Shown one piece after another: positions 1 through 8,763 of a stretch of 64,000 nt of DNA. The DNA comes from Bacteriovoracaceae bacterium (GTDB taxonomy: Bacteria > Bdellovibrionota > Bacteriovoracia > Bacteriovoracales > Bacteriovoracaceae): NCBI GenBank assembly GCA_023701435.1, contig JAMPXB010000009.1, forward strand, positions 60,568-124,567, given 5' to 3'. The notes beneath the pieces are model-generated. The model had not been told where the DNA came from. It ran no database searches and was given only the letters and a program-made list of their open reading frames with translations. How positions within the stretch are numbered: position 1 is the stretch's first letter; each line of letters begins with the position of its first letter. The position numbers and the translations under genes are program-made.

Positions 1-365
1 TTGATATTGGCAGGAGTCGTCGCTTCCGAACAATTGATGTTGGGCACATAGGGATAATGAACAGACCAGTTTTTATCCACATAAGTAGAGCCATAGTTCG
101 GATAGGGGTTGTTGGTTGAACCGCCTGTCGTGCCACCAGTAGTGCTGCCTGTGGTTCCACCAGTCGTACCGCCGGTAGTACTGCCACTGGTTGTGCCACC
201 ATTACTAGTGCCATAACCGGGACAACCATAATTATAATAATTAGAACCAATACAATAAGTGTTTTGGTCACTGCTTGAGCTATTAATCTTGGTACTCTCT
301 TGCGTACATCCTACGAGGAGGAGACTTGCTACAGAGAAAATCGATAGAATAGGCAAACGTTTCAT
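1..365 (-). CDS. Gly/Thr-repeat lipoprotein, 3' part outside window
   Basis: Partial gene running off the left edge; about 121 codons are visible with no stop. The start is the ATG at 363-365. It opens with a lipoprotein signal peptide (MKRLPILSIFSVASLLLVGC) whose lipobox LVGC puts the acylated Cys at residue 20. After a Ser/Asn/Tyr stretch comes a low-complexity block of about eight GGTT/GSTT-type units, around residues 55-84, and then a Tyr/Pro-rich part with a further Cys. It is probably anchored in the outer membrane or periplasm, with the repeat acting as a flexible linker between the lipid anchor and the missing C-terminal domain. The repeat DNA is tandem and may vary in length. Function unknown. 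Confidence 0.75.
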   Translation of the reverse strand, partial: MKRLPILSIFSVASLLLVGCTQESTKINSSSSDQNTYCIGSNYYNYGCPGYGTSNGGTTSGSTTGGTTGGTTGSTTGGTTGGSTNNPYPNYGSTYVDKNWSVHYPYVPNINCSEATTPANI

Positions 366-553
366 AAGAACCTTCACTCGAGGGACTCCCTCGGATTTTA
401 CTAACTCCTTGATCCTTTCGGAATTTATTAAGAAAACTTGATAAGTCCCTTGAGTTTTAAACTAAATTATTGAAATTACGTGTTAAGCTGACAGCAATTA
501 ACAGATTTTCAAGGGTTGATGGAAGTCCTGACCCTTGGGTAAGATAGAGTACT

Positions 554-1036
554 ATGAAAAGAAAAGATTTTTTCCAATTGATCCAGCCTCTTACTGAGAA
601 GCTCTATCGTTTTGCCTACACCCTCATTCCCGATGATCTCCAGGCCGAACAATTAGTCATTGATGGTCTTAATGCTTATCTTTTAAAAGAGAAAAAAACG
701 ATCTCTAAAAAAGAAATCGATCTCAACTCAAAGAAAGAAACCCAACTTATTCGTCGAATGATTTTTAAGGGAATTCTACGTTACATCAGTGAGATTGGAG
801 CTCGTCGCTCTCTTCAGCTCAATGAACAAATGAGACTCAACATCCCTAAGGACTTCGCTCCTTATTATTCTCTGGAACCGAAAGTTCGCCTGGTAATGAG
901 CCTAAGATACGACTCCCAGTTTACAGTGGAAGAGATTGAAGAAATTGTTCAAATGCCGCGGTTTGAAGTCATTGAAAAACTTCATAATGGACGTTTTTTA
1001 CTCCTGAATGATTTAAACAAGGTCGCAACTCTATGA
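554..1036 (+). CDS. Divergent ECF-type sigma factor-like protein
   Basis: 160 residues. The N-terminus (LTEKLYRFAYTLIPDDLQAE, residues 13-32) resembles sigma-70 region 2, and residues 107-150 (LEPKVRLVMSLRY then FTVEEIEEIVQM) resemble the helix-turn-helix of region 4, with the usual spacing for a short ECF factor. Key aromatic and basic residues of region 2 are weak, so this may be a divergent or partly inactive sigma factor. Its stop overlaps the start of the next gene in ATGA, implying coupled translation, and that next gene looks like an anti-sigma protein. The ribosome site is weak. The fold similarity is read by eye and is an inference. Confidence 0.55.
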   Translation: MKRKDFFQLIQPLTEKLYRFAYTLIPDDLQAEQLVIDGLNAYLLKEKKTISKKEIDLNSKKETQLIRRMIFKGILRYISEIGARRSLQLNEQMRLNIPKDFAPYYSLEPKVRLVMSLRYDSQFTVEEIEEIVQMPRFEVIEKLHNGRFLLLNDLNKVATL

Positions 1037-1350
1037 TTGAAAAGAATGGTCATTATAATTTGTTTCAGAAAAAAATTGTTCCATACCTCGATGGATCTCT
1101 TTCTAAAGAAGAGACTTCTGAGTTTGAAGCCTTTGTTCTGACTCATCCAGAGTTTGAGATTCAAATTAAAAATAAGCAGGATGAAATTCAGAAACTCAAA
1201 GACATGATTCCCGCCGCGATGCTGAGTGAGGAATCACAGGAAAGTATTGAGACTGAAATGCGCGCCTCTATTTATAATCTTATAAAAGAAGAGCCACGTG
1301 GTCTTTTTGATACTATCAGAATTAAATGGGAAGACTGGCTTAACCGTTAA
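1033..1350 (+). CDS. Anti-sigma-like small protein
   Basis: 105 residues, starting inside the stop of the sigma-like gene (4-base overlap). Residues 15-40 (VPYLDGSLSKEETSEFEAFV) have the pattern of the N-terminal helical domain of zinc-type anti-sigma factors, but the Cys/His ligands are missing, so it would be a zinc-free version. No membrane helix is visible. It is therefore probably a cytosolic partner that holds the preceding sigma-like protein. Its 3' end overlaps the 3' end of the convergent TonB-like gene by 11 bases. The role rests mainly on gene order. Confidence 0.5.
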   Translation: MIEKNGHYNLFQKKIVPYLDGSLSKEETSEFEAFVLTHPEFEIQIKNKQDEIQKLKDMIPAAMLSEESQESIETEMRASIYNLIKEEPRGLFDTIRIKWEDWLNR

Positions 1351-2209
1351 TTTCCAGAGTAAAGAACATCGAGAATTCCCCGGATTTTTCCCATAGGGCC
1401 TTGGGCGGATTGTGAAGCTGGTCGATGCCTTTAACCACATCTTCAAAAAAGTTTTGTACTTTATCGATATGAGTCCATCGGATCATTTTGATTTGCTTAA
1501 CGTTGCCTTTCTCATCATAGGTAAGTCGGGCGGTCATGATGATATTTGAATTAGGATCAAACTTATAATTAGGATTTTCCCGGGCGAATTTATTCAGGTT
1601 CTTCATGATTGAACCAGCATAATTAAGCGCCGTTCTTCGCTGGAAACTGTAGAACATAAGTTCATACTTATTTAGTTCATCCGGCTCAACTCCATCAGGA
1701 ACTTCCAGACTTACGACGGCATCATTCACGCCGGCCCCGCCTAGATTCTGGCGAGAAATGGCCATGCCTCCTGCCGGCTGACCCTTGGCGAATTCTTGAA
1801 ATTCTTGTTCTTTGAGGCTGATGGCATTGATGGCCTTCGGTCTCTTAGGCATCACTCCTGGTCTTGATCCTGGTCTGGCCTGGGTTGGTTCCACTATTTG
1901 TGGAGTGGCCTTGGAAATGGAGAGGTCTTTAAAGCTCAAAGGTGTTTTCGGTCCTGATGAAGGTGCCTTGTTATCAGTAGGTCCACTGGACTTATTCGGT
2001 AAGAATAAATCTGTTTTTAATAAACCATTTTTTACTTCTGCAGTTTTAATCCGGCGGATCTTTAAAGTGGTAGGGGGGTCTTGTTTTGTCAGTTTGTTCC
2101 ATTCAGGAAGCTTATTGACCATGAAAGAGAGAAGGTGCAAGCACAGAACCGTGAAGAGGATCACGGGAAAATTGATCTTAAGTTTGATATGCACTGTGTT
2201 TGCCGACAT
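1340..2209 (-). CDS. TonB-like envelope protein
   Basis: 289 residues. It has one N-terminal membrane helix (about residues 13-31), then a Pro/Lys/Ser-rich linker of about 130 residues, then a C-terminal domain (about 195-289) with the layout of TonB C-terminal domains (MTARLTYDEKGNVKQIKMIR). The DNA shows a good ribosome site (AAAGGAG) nine bases before the ATG. TonB proteins carry proton-motive energy to outer-membrane receptors, but no ExbB/ExbD or receptor gene lies nearby. It could instead belong to the AgmX/PglI-like TonB relatives linked to surface machines. The gene runs toward the anti-sigma-like gene, overlapping it by 11 bases. Confidence 0.55.
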   Translation of the reverse strand: MSANTVHIKLKINFPVILFTVLCLHLLSFMVNKLPEWNKLTKQDPPTTLKIRRIKTAEVKNGLLKTDLFLPNKSSGPTDNKAPSSGPKTPLSFKDLSISKATPQIVEPTQARPGSRPGVMPKRPKAINAISLKEQEFQEFAKGQPAGGMAISRQNLGGAGVNDAVVSLEVPDGVEPDELNKYELMFYSFQRRTALNYAGSIMKNLNKFARENPNYKFDPNSNIIMTARLTYDEKGNVKQIKMIRWTHIDKVQNFFEDVVKGIDQLHNPPKALWEKSGEFSMFFTLEING

Positions 2210-2407
2210 ATTGCCGGACTCCTTTACTCTAGATTTATCATATCATTGTGTGACCAAGAATCAACGAAACTTAAGGGATCGGCAACATAATACAGACTTA
2301 CAGAATCAGTCGGACAAATTTTCCTAACTTGACTCATATTGCCCTTAAAAGAGACAATAACACTGGATTTTTTAAGACTTCAAAACAACAAGGATGTTGG
2401 ATTGCCT

Positions 2408-3766
2408 ATGAAAAAATTACTCAGTATTGCTCCGTCTAAAATGTATGTGGCATGTGGTCTAGGCCTGTTGTTGACCCTCGGGGCTTTTTGGCATCAACAA
2501 ATAAATCAAACGCAGTTAGATAGAATGAATATCCTGAGTCAAGGTGTGGGGACCTGCTTCAATCGCATCTCGCAAACCTTTACCGCCATGATGATTAAGG
2601 ACATTCAATCTCCTTATTTAAACCGTGGGTTCATGGGACTTTCTGATGAATGTTTAAATGAAACGATTAAAGGGATAAATCCTTTCCGTAAAGATGTCGG
2701 CAAAGGTTATGAAACTTTAAATCAATTGATCTCGGAAGTTCATTGGTTCCATGAAAAAGTTCTCAAGATCCATAGTCCGATGCTTTCTGGTCAGAACCTG
2801 ACAACTCCCTTATCGCCTCTGGCAGATCGTTATACCAAAATGGAAAACTTTAAAGTTAACCTGATGGATGAAATTGATGCCACCAATTCTCAGCTTCGTG
2901 AAGTTCAAATGAATGATGAAGTGCTGATGGGAGCGGGGCTGATTATTTTTGTGCTAAGCCTGAGCTTACTATCGCTACAAGAGTTCAACCGTCTTCAACT
3001 TCAGCGTGAAATTGAAAAAGAGGCGATGAATTTTTTAAATTCCGGTAAGGCCAACGTCGGTGCGATTGTCGATCAATTGGTAGACCGTGCTCTTACAACT
3101 CAGGGAATGCCGGTGACTGCCCAGATTTTCGGGGATTACCATGGAGAACTTCTTGAAAGAATGGCCACCAAGGCGCTGGTTTCAGAACCTCCTAAGAAGA
3201 GAGAAGTAGAAAATGCAGTAGCTGCTACTGAAGCTGAGGAAGAGCCAACTCAGGGCATGCATAAAACATCCTTAAAGGAAGTTTTGGTTTCCATTCAAAA
3301 CATTCAGCCTAAGGATCTGATCCATATGGCGGAAGTACGGGATGTTCAATTGAATGTTCCTTATGAAAGCTTTGAACAGATGATGAATGCGGCCATCAAT
3401 CAGCTGGCCACTCGTCGTCAAAATAATAAGAAAGTGATGATCGCCAATCAGATTCATTCTGATAAATCAGTCGTGAATCTCTTTCTTGCTGGAAATACCT
3501 TCAGTGCCTCTGAACTGGAATTTGCTGGAAGTAACAAACAGACTCTGGCCCAGGGCCTTGATATGAATTTGATCATTTTAAAAGAGATGGTTGAGGAGTC
3601 AGGTGCTCAGTGGCATCTGGAGAATAAGACTGATCGAAACGGCGCTATTACAGGAATGAACATCCGCTTTACTGTAAATCGCGCCCCGAAAGATCCTCGT
3701 GCGAAAAATCTGGTCTCTGTAGTGAAAGGTAAAAAGAAAGATCTGAATCTTGAATTAATGAACTAG
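2408..3766 (+). CDS. Membrane protein with degenerate histidine-kinase ATPase-like domain
   Basis: 452 residues from the ATG at 2408, preceded by AGGA; a longer version from a TTG at 2339 lacks a ribosome site. A membrane helix at about 12-30, a roughly 140-residue helical periplasmic part and a second helix at about 175-193 give a sensor-like layout. The last 110 residues track a HATPase_c fold: an N-box-like segment (MMNAAINQLATR), a strand pair, then LAQGLDMNLIILKEMVEESG and a final strand resembling kinase G2/C-terminal elements. The glycine-rich ATP lid and the DxGxG motif are absent, as is a clear phosphoacceptor His. It is best read as a signalling pseudokinase or scaffold. It converges on dtd with a 4-base overlap. 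Confidence 0.5.
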   Translation: MKKLLSIAPSKMYVACGLGLLLTLGAFWHQQINQTQLDRMNILSQGVGTCFNRISQTFTAMMIKDIQSPYLNRGFMGLSDECLNETIKGINPFRKDVGKGYETLNQLISEVHWFHEKVLKIHSPMLSGQNLTTPLSPLADRYTKMENFKVNLMDEIDATNSQLREVQMNDEVLMGAGLIIFVLSLSLLSLQEFNRLQLQREIEKEAMNFLNSGKANVGAIVDQLVDRALTTQGMPVTAQIFGDYHGELLERMATKALVSEPPKKREVENAVAATEAEEEPTQGMHKTSLKEVLVSIQNIQPKDLIHMAEVRDVQLNVPYESFEQMMNAAINQLATRRQNNKKVMIANQIHSDKSVVNLFLAGNTFSASELEFAGSNKQTLAQGLDMNLIILKEMVEESGAQWHLENKTDRNGAITGMNIRFTVNRAPKDPRAKNLVSVVKGKKKDLNLELMN

Positions 3767-4200
3767 TACTGAAGCAGGAAGGTCACTGGTCCGTCGTTGA
3801 TCAGTGATACTTTCATAAATGCCCCGAACTTTCCTTCCTTCACATTAAATCCACGATTTCTTAATTCCCGATTAAAGAGAGCATACTTGAGTCTGGCTTC
3901 CTGAGGCTGCATGGATTTTTCAAAGCTCGGACGATGTCCGCCAGTACCATCCCAGCTTAAGGTGAATTGACTGACCGAGAGGATTTCACCATTTACGGCC
4001 TTAATGTCCAGGTTCATTCTTCCGTCAGCATCATCAAAAATACGGAGCTTGGTGATCTTATCCATGGCCTTATTTAAGATCTCGTCATCATCACCTTGCT
4101 CAAAACAAACCAGAAGAAGAAGACCATTGCCGATGGCACTGATCACTTCATTATCAACAGATACCGATGCTTCCTGTACCCGTTGAACAACGATTTTCAT
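3763..4200 (-). CDS. dtd: D-aminoacyl-tRNA deacylase
   Basis: 145 residues, the usual length for DTD. The diagnostic motifs SQFTL (in LSVSQFTLSWD) and NDGPVTFLL, the family NxGPVT motif, are both present. The enzyme removes D-amino acids (and glycine mischarged on tRNA-Ala) from tRNA in the cytosol, a translation quality-control step. Its ATG overlaps the stop of the upstream 949-residue gene by four bases, so the two are probably co-transcribed and coupled. At its 3' end it overlaps the convergent membrane-protein gene. Confidence 0.95.
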   Translation of the reverse strand: MKIVVQRVQEASVSVDNEVISAIGNGLLLLVCFEQGDDDEILNKAMDKITKLRIFDDADGRMNLDIKAVNGEILSVSQFTLSWDGTGGHRPSFEKSMQPQEARLKYALFNRELRNRGFNVKEGKFGAFMKVSLINDGPVTFLLQY

Positions 4201-7046
4201 GGTTTGCCCTTAGGGCTAACATGAAGTCTCATGGCATTCATGATGGAGGCTTCAACGTCATTTAAGAGTTCCTGATAAGAAGTCTTGAATGACTGAGTGG
4301 TTTCAATAATTTGTTTTAAGTCGGCGAGTTCCGGAATATGAACGGCCCGAAGAATTTTAGCAATAGGTACATTCACTGCGTGTGAAAGGAGGAATTGAAC
4401 AAAGAGAATCATCACTTCTTCAGCATGAAGTCTTACAACGATTTTACCGTTATGAAGAAGTTCCAGCGAATAAAGTTTAAGTTCACCTTCGTGAGAAACT
4501 TTAACCTGGGTGTCCGTCAGGACCAGATGAATATCGCTTGGAACAGTACCTTCCACGAACTCGAGGTAAACGTCCCGGTTCTCAGGATAAAGAGGAACTG
4601 TTTTCTTCAGAACCAGTTGGGACTGAATGACCGGGTTACTAAAGCTTACTTTTTGACCAAAACGAAGATCATCCATTTTCCAGATAAGAGTCTGGAGAGT
4701 TCGCTCAAAGTTAGATAAGCGAGAAAGGATTTCACAAGCGTAACGAGGGAACAAGGCCTTGGTAATCTGGTCAATATGGTTATAGGCCTTAAGAACATCG
4801 CGAGGGCTTGCCTCAAGCAATGCCTCTTCATTCATTTCCAGAATTTTAAAGCCGGCCTTCAAGTGATCTGGGAGAAGCTCAGTTTCTGTTAAAAACTTAG
4901 GAACAAGAAACTTACTTAAGTTACCCTTCACCAGCTGTTGACCACCAGTGAAAGTCAAATTGGTAACTTGCTTACCGACCGGAGTCAGGAAGTAGTTTCT
5001 TAAAATATTCGGGTTAAGACCCGGGATCTTTGGAAGAAGCTGAAAATAACTGCACTGAGTTTCACCGTAGTCAGAATGAATCGAACGGAAGGTGTCCATC
5101 GGATGAAGTTCCAGCTTCACGTCCCCGCTGCGGAAATCGACTACAATAAAGTAAGAGATGTCTCTCTTAAGGCCCAAGTTAAGGCCAAAATCACGGGCCG
5201 GATATTTTTCTTCCGACTGCATGGACTTAATTTCAAAAATAGTATCAAGTGGCACACAGCTGGCGAGAAGCCCCTTGAAGTATGAGGGGTGAGTAATACG
5301 GCTTGAATCTTCACTGGCAGAATGAATCAGCATTCCATTAACAACGGCTTCCTGGAAAAATTCAACTCTGAAAGTATCAGGGAAGTCGATATGGGCCATC
5401 GGCGGCACTTCTGACAGGTGCGATAAGTAGAATGAGCGCAAGTGTTCAGTAATGACGGCGAATTGCTGGAAGTTTTCCAGTTCCGCAGAAATTCGGAAGT
5501 ATGAACAAAGCTGTTTATCAGTCTCGGCCTTGTTTTTCTTTTTAAAAATGTAGATATAAGAGCCAAGTTCACCTTTGCCCTTAACGTTTTCCAGATCAAA
5601 AATCGCTTCTGTTTTTAGTTCGTTGAGAACTGGCTCGAGCCTTTCTCTGAGTGAAGGCACAAACAGTTTCTTGGAGGAAAGAACAAATAAATAGCCATTT
5701 GGTTTAAGGTACTTAACCTGATCCAGAATCTGGGTCATCAGATAGTGTTGAGGGTTGTTCTTTGGAAAATTACAAAGATTCAAAACCACTCGGTCATAGG
5801 TCGAGGTGAAGAAAGGATTACTTTCTAAAAGAAGACCTTGGCGGGCCTGGGCATTCTTTCGGTTTCTGAAATGTCCGCCCATGATTTTGCAAATATACTC
5901 GATCGGCTTTTCATTCTGGGCATCGGCCTTATTAACGAGGAAAGTTAAGAACTGGAGCTCGTTACATATTTTGGCAAAGGCGCCTGAAATAAATTCCAGT
6001 CCTTTAAAGTCAGGACAGAGAACCTGATCCCAGCGGAAATTGATATTATTCTCCTGGGCCAGCCAGTGAGAAAGCGAAAGGGATTCGAGATAGTCCCCGA
6101 AATATTTACAGCTGATAATTCTCTCATCTTCCAGGCTGCCCTGAGGGATGGTTTGCCCTTCAATCGTTTCCAGCCATAGCGGATAGTTGATTTGCAGGGA
6201 ATTTAAAAACAGCCCCATGCTCAAATGAGAAAGGGCGTGAGAATAAACTTTTTGCTGATCCTGGGAAACCTGAGTTCTGAAGGAGATTTGCTTGGTAATT
6301 TCTGTGATGGCCAGATCTTTGGAAACGAAAAGAAGTTCTTTCATCACTTCTTTCATGCCTTCATGTGGCTGATACCAGCTATAAAGGTTACTTTCCAGAG
6401 CGCGAGATTCAAGCTCGTTATGGCTGCCCTTTTTAAAGATCTGCGATAAAAAAGCAGTCGGGTAGAGGAGTGTCTTGTCCGTTAACTGAAGACCACATTT
6501 ATCAATCAGCGATGAGATAAAGCGAAGTTTTAAGAATGTAATAGTCGCGACTCTATTGGCATAGATGTCAATGAAGTCGGCCAGCTTGTCATCCTGAAGC
6601 AGCTTTTCAGGATCAATCATCTGCCAGAATTTTCCTATTTCATCAAGTCCTTCAAAGTGAAGTCCCAGAGTTTCAGCATAGGAGATGAATTCGTTATGAA
6701 GTCCAAGTTTAATGGTCTTGGGAAAATCTTTGGTCTTAAAAAGTTCATTCTTAATGTCTAGTTGGACCAGAGACATGAGTCTTTCAAACTTGATGGCGCT
6801 CTTTGATAAGAGTGAATCGCCTTTCCAGCCGGGAACAAAGCAGTGAAGAGGAGAGAAGCGATCACCGGATGCCGGAGGAGTAATCGGAGTCTTAGGAATG
6901 TTATGAATGAAAGTAGGGAATCTGCCCTTAGCTTTTGGATGAGAAATTTCTTTTGAACTTTGCTCATTAGATAAAGCAGTAGAGTCATGAGAGGACTCTA
7001 TGTCTTTATGAAACCATTGTTCAGCAAAAAACGTCTTCTTATTCAA
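4197..7046 (-). CDS. Large degenerate N6-adenine methylase-like protein
   Basis: 949 residues from a TTG start with TAGGAG ten bases upstream. The middle reads like an HsdM/type IIG methylase: VLCPDFKGLEFISGAF where motif I would be, YDRVVLNLCNF where FDxVxxNPPF would be, then LKPNGYLFVLSSKKLF and a strand/helix run ending in YIYIFKKK. The catalytic NPPF is replaced by NLCNF and the SAM-binding glycines are missing. Near residue 720, FLTPVGKQVTNLTFTGG resembles the conserved element of type I/IIG specificity domains. It is therefore probably a catalytically dead methylase/DNA-recognition fusion, perhaps a DNA-binding or scaffold protein. It forms an operon with dtd. An alternative is an unrelated Rossmann protein. 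Confidence 0.5.
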   Translation of the reverse strand: MNKKTFFAEQWFHKDIESSHDSTALSNEQSSKEISHPKAKGRFPTFIHNIPKTPITPPASGDRFSPLHCFVPGWKGDSLLSKSAIKFERLMSLVQLDIKNELFKTKDFPKTIKLGLHNEFISYAETLGLHFEGLDEIGKFWQMIDPEKLLQDDKLADFIDIYANRVATITFLKLRFISSLIDKCGLQLTDKTLLYPTAFLSQIFKKGSHNELESRALESNLYSWYQPHEGMKEVMKELLFVSKDLAITEITKQISFRTQVSQDQQKVYSHALSHLSMGLFLNSLQINYPLWLETIEGQTIPQGSLEDERIISCKYFGDYLESLSLSHWLAQENNINFRWDQVLCPDFKGLEFISGAFAKICNELQFLTFLVNKADAQNEKPIEYICKIMGGHFRNRKNAQARQGLLLESNPFFTSTYDRVVLNLCNFPKNNPQHYLMTQILDQVKYLKPNGYLFVLSSKKLFVPSLRERLEPVLNELKTEAIFDLENVKGKGELGSYIYIFKKKNKAETDKQLCSYFRISAELENFQQFAVITEHLRSFYLSHLSEVPPMAHIDFPDTFRVEFFQEAVVNGMLIHSASEDSSRITHPSYFKGLLASCVPLDTIFEIKSMQSEEKYPARDFGLNLGLKRDISYFIVVDFRSGDVKLELHPMDTFRSIHSDYGETQCSYFQLLPKIPGLNPNILRNYFLTPVGKQVTNLTFTGGQQLVKGNLSKFLVPKFLTETELLPDHLKAGFKILEMNEEALLEASPRDVLKAYNHIDQITKALFPRYACEILSRLSNFERTLQTLIWKMDDLRFGQKVSFSNPVIQSQLVLKKTVPLYPENRDVYLEFVEGTVPSDIHLVLTDTQVKVSHEGELKLYSLELLHNGKIVVRLHAEEVMILFVQFLLSHAVNVPIAKILRAVHIPELADLKQIIETTQSFKTSYQELLNDVEASIMNAMRLHVSPKGKP

Positions 7047-7248
7047 GCGGTTTGGCTCTCCTACCCTGGTAAAGCAAAAGTATTGAAATAATTAATAATT
7101 GGGAGTGAAGATTGTTGCTTATCCCAGTGTTTTTGTCATGAAAAAAGAAGGCCGAAGGCGACTATTTTCCTAAAGTTTTTTTGTGACGTGTCGATAAGGC
7201 TATAGTTTCAATTTAATATAAATAAATATAATTTGAGAGGGGACCGAT

Positions 7249-7647
7249 ATGGATAAAAGCTTCAACGACCAAGAGCTTTCGGACATCATGAAAGAAATTG
7301 AAGCCTTAGAGGATGATTTCTCGGAACCCGAGGAAACTCTGACCTCTCCTTTGATGGAGGAGTTGGCGCACTTGGATGAAGCCGAGTCAATACCGGTCTC
7401 TCCCAAAATTGTAGCTTTAGAGGAAGCCAGACCTGTGGCCGCGCCTGCACCCAAGGCCCAATTCGAGGCTTCGACTTCAATGAGCTTCAAAGTTCATGGT
7501 CAGTTAAATCTGGAATTGCAATTTGATATCGGTGGCAAGGTTATTTCATTGGAAGTTACTGAAGAAGGGCTTAATATACAAATGGAAGGCGGGATGAAGT
7601 TTTATGTTCCCGTAAGTGAAAAAACCAGTTCAAAAAAAGCCGCATAA
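7249..7647 (+). CDS. Small acidic protein with C-terminal beta domain
   Basis: 132 residues with a strong ribosome site (GAGAGGGGA) before the ATG. Residues 1-50 are acidic and helical; a Pro/Ala-rich stretch (PVAAPAPKAQ) links to a C-terminal part of alternating strands (residues 75-122) and a basic tail SSKKAA. No signal peptide or membrane helix, so cytosolic. Its stop lies just before the ATG chosen for rsmD and it may share that transcript. I do not recognise the family; the layout of acidic arm, linker and beta domain suggests a binding or adaptor protein. Confidence 0.65.
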   Translation: MDKSFNDQELSDIMKEIEALEDDFSEPEETLTSPLMEELAHLDEAESIPVSPKIVALEEARPVAAPAPKAQFEASTSMSFKVHGQLNLELQFDIGGKVISLEVTEEGLNIQMEGGMKFYVPVSEKTSSKKAA

Positions 7648-7651
7648 AAAA

Positions 7652-8233
7652 ATGTCTGTAAAAATCATTGGTGGTCTCTATAAGGGGTATCCTCTGGCTA
7701 CCCCTAGGGCCGAATCGACTAAACCTACCTCTATCATGATCAAGAGAAAGCTCTTTGATTGGCGTCAGCACATGGATGATTACATTTTTGTGGATCTTTG
7801 CGCCGGATCCGGGGCGATGGGCCTTGAGGCCTTATCCCGGGGATCTCAACAAGTTTTTCTCAATGACTCCATGAAAGGTGCTTTTCTTACCCTTAAAGAC
7901 AATAAGGCCAAAATTGAGAAGGCCTTTAGTGTGGAAGACTCTTCAATTAAAGTCACTAATCTGGATGCCAAAAACTGGATTGCCCGCGAACTTCAATACC
8001 AACTTCCGGAAACGGAAAACGTCATTTTGTTTTTTGATCCTCCCTATGAAAATCACGCTCTGTACTTTGAAGTTTTGACCCTTCTGAAGGAAATGAATTT
8101 TCAAGGAGAGGTGTGGATGGAGGCGGATCGTCTAAAAGGGCCTAAGATTGATGCGCTCACTGGAGCGTTCCATTCAATTATTAAAAAGGTCGAGCAGGGA
8201 GATCATTTTGTGGTCGTGGGCAAAGTAGTATAA
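7652..8233 (+). CDS. rsmD: 16S rRNA (guanine-N2)-methyltransferase, RsmD family
   Basis: Methylates G966 of 16S rRNA in the small subunit using SAM. Visible: KIIGGLYKG at the N-terminus as in RsmD, SAM motif I (VDLCAGSGAMGLEAL), and the catalytic FFDPPYEN. The ATG at 7652 is chosen because family members begin right before this IGG motif; an upstream GTG at 7616 would overlap the previous gene and adds a lysine-rich extension with no ribosome site. The 193-residue length matches the family. coaD follows 38 bases on; rsmD and coaD are neighbours in very many bacteria, which supports both calls. Confidence 0.93.
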   Translation: MSVKIIGGLYKGYPLATPRAESTKPTSIMIKRKLFDWRQHMDDYIFVDLCAGSGAMGLEALSRGSQQVFLNDSMKGAFLTLKDNKAKIEKAFSVEDSSIKVTNLDAKNWIARELQYQLPETENVILFFDPPYENHALYFEVLTLLKEMNFQGEVWMEADRLKGPKIDALTGAFHSIIKKVEQGDHFVVVGKVV

Positions 8234-8271
8234 GATTAAATCAATTAGATTAATCTCCAAAGGAACTTTAC

Positions 8272-8754
8272 TTGGAAAAAAAACGTGCGTTATACGCCGG
8301 AACTTTTGATCCCTTTACCAACGGGCACCTCGACATCGTCCAACGGGCCATTAAAATTTTCGATGAAATAGTTGTTCTGGTGGCAGTTTCCCCAAATAAG
8401 AAGCCATTTATGTCCACTGAACAAAGGGTCAATGTTTTAAAAAAACTCTTTGCCCATGAGCCAAAAGTAAAAGTGGAAAGCTGGACCGGTCTTATTGTGG
8501 AATACGCCCGGCAAAATAAGATTGGTTCAATCGTAAGAGGACTTCGTCCCACGGGAGACTTTGAAATTGAATTTCAAATGGCTTCTATGAACCGGAAAAT
8601 CAATCCTGATTGTGATACCGTTTTCCTTATGACCAGCGAAAAATTGTATTACATCTCAAGTTCATTAGTTAAAGAGGTCTATACTCACAATGGTGACATC
8701 ACCTCTTTTGTGCCGCCACTGGTGCATGAAGAGTTAAAGAAGATTAAAGATTAG
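8272..8754 (+). CDS. coaD: Phosphopantetheine adenylyltransferase
   Basis: Penultimate step of coenzyme A synthesis: 4'-phosphopantetheine plus ATP gives dephospho-CoA. 160 residues, full length. Nucleotidyltransferase motifs are clear: GTFDPFTNGHLD (the TxGH-type motif) near the N-terminus, the RGLRPTGDFEIE substrate segment in the middle, and YISSSLVKE as the ISSTxxR-like motif. The start is a TTG with AAAGGAA seven bases upstream. It is followed nine bases later by the aminotransferase gene and is probably transcribed together with rsmD. Confidence 0.97.
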   Translation: MEKKRALYAGTFDPFTNGHLDIVQRAIKIFDEIVVLVAVSPNKKPFMSTEQRVNVLKKLFAHEPKVKVESWTGLIVEYARQNKIGSIVRGLRPTGDFEIEFQMASMNRKINPDCDTVFLMTSEKLYYISSSLVKEVYTHNGDITSFVPPLVHEELKKIKD

Positions 8755-8763
8755 GGTACGCTT

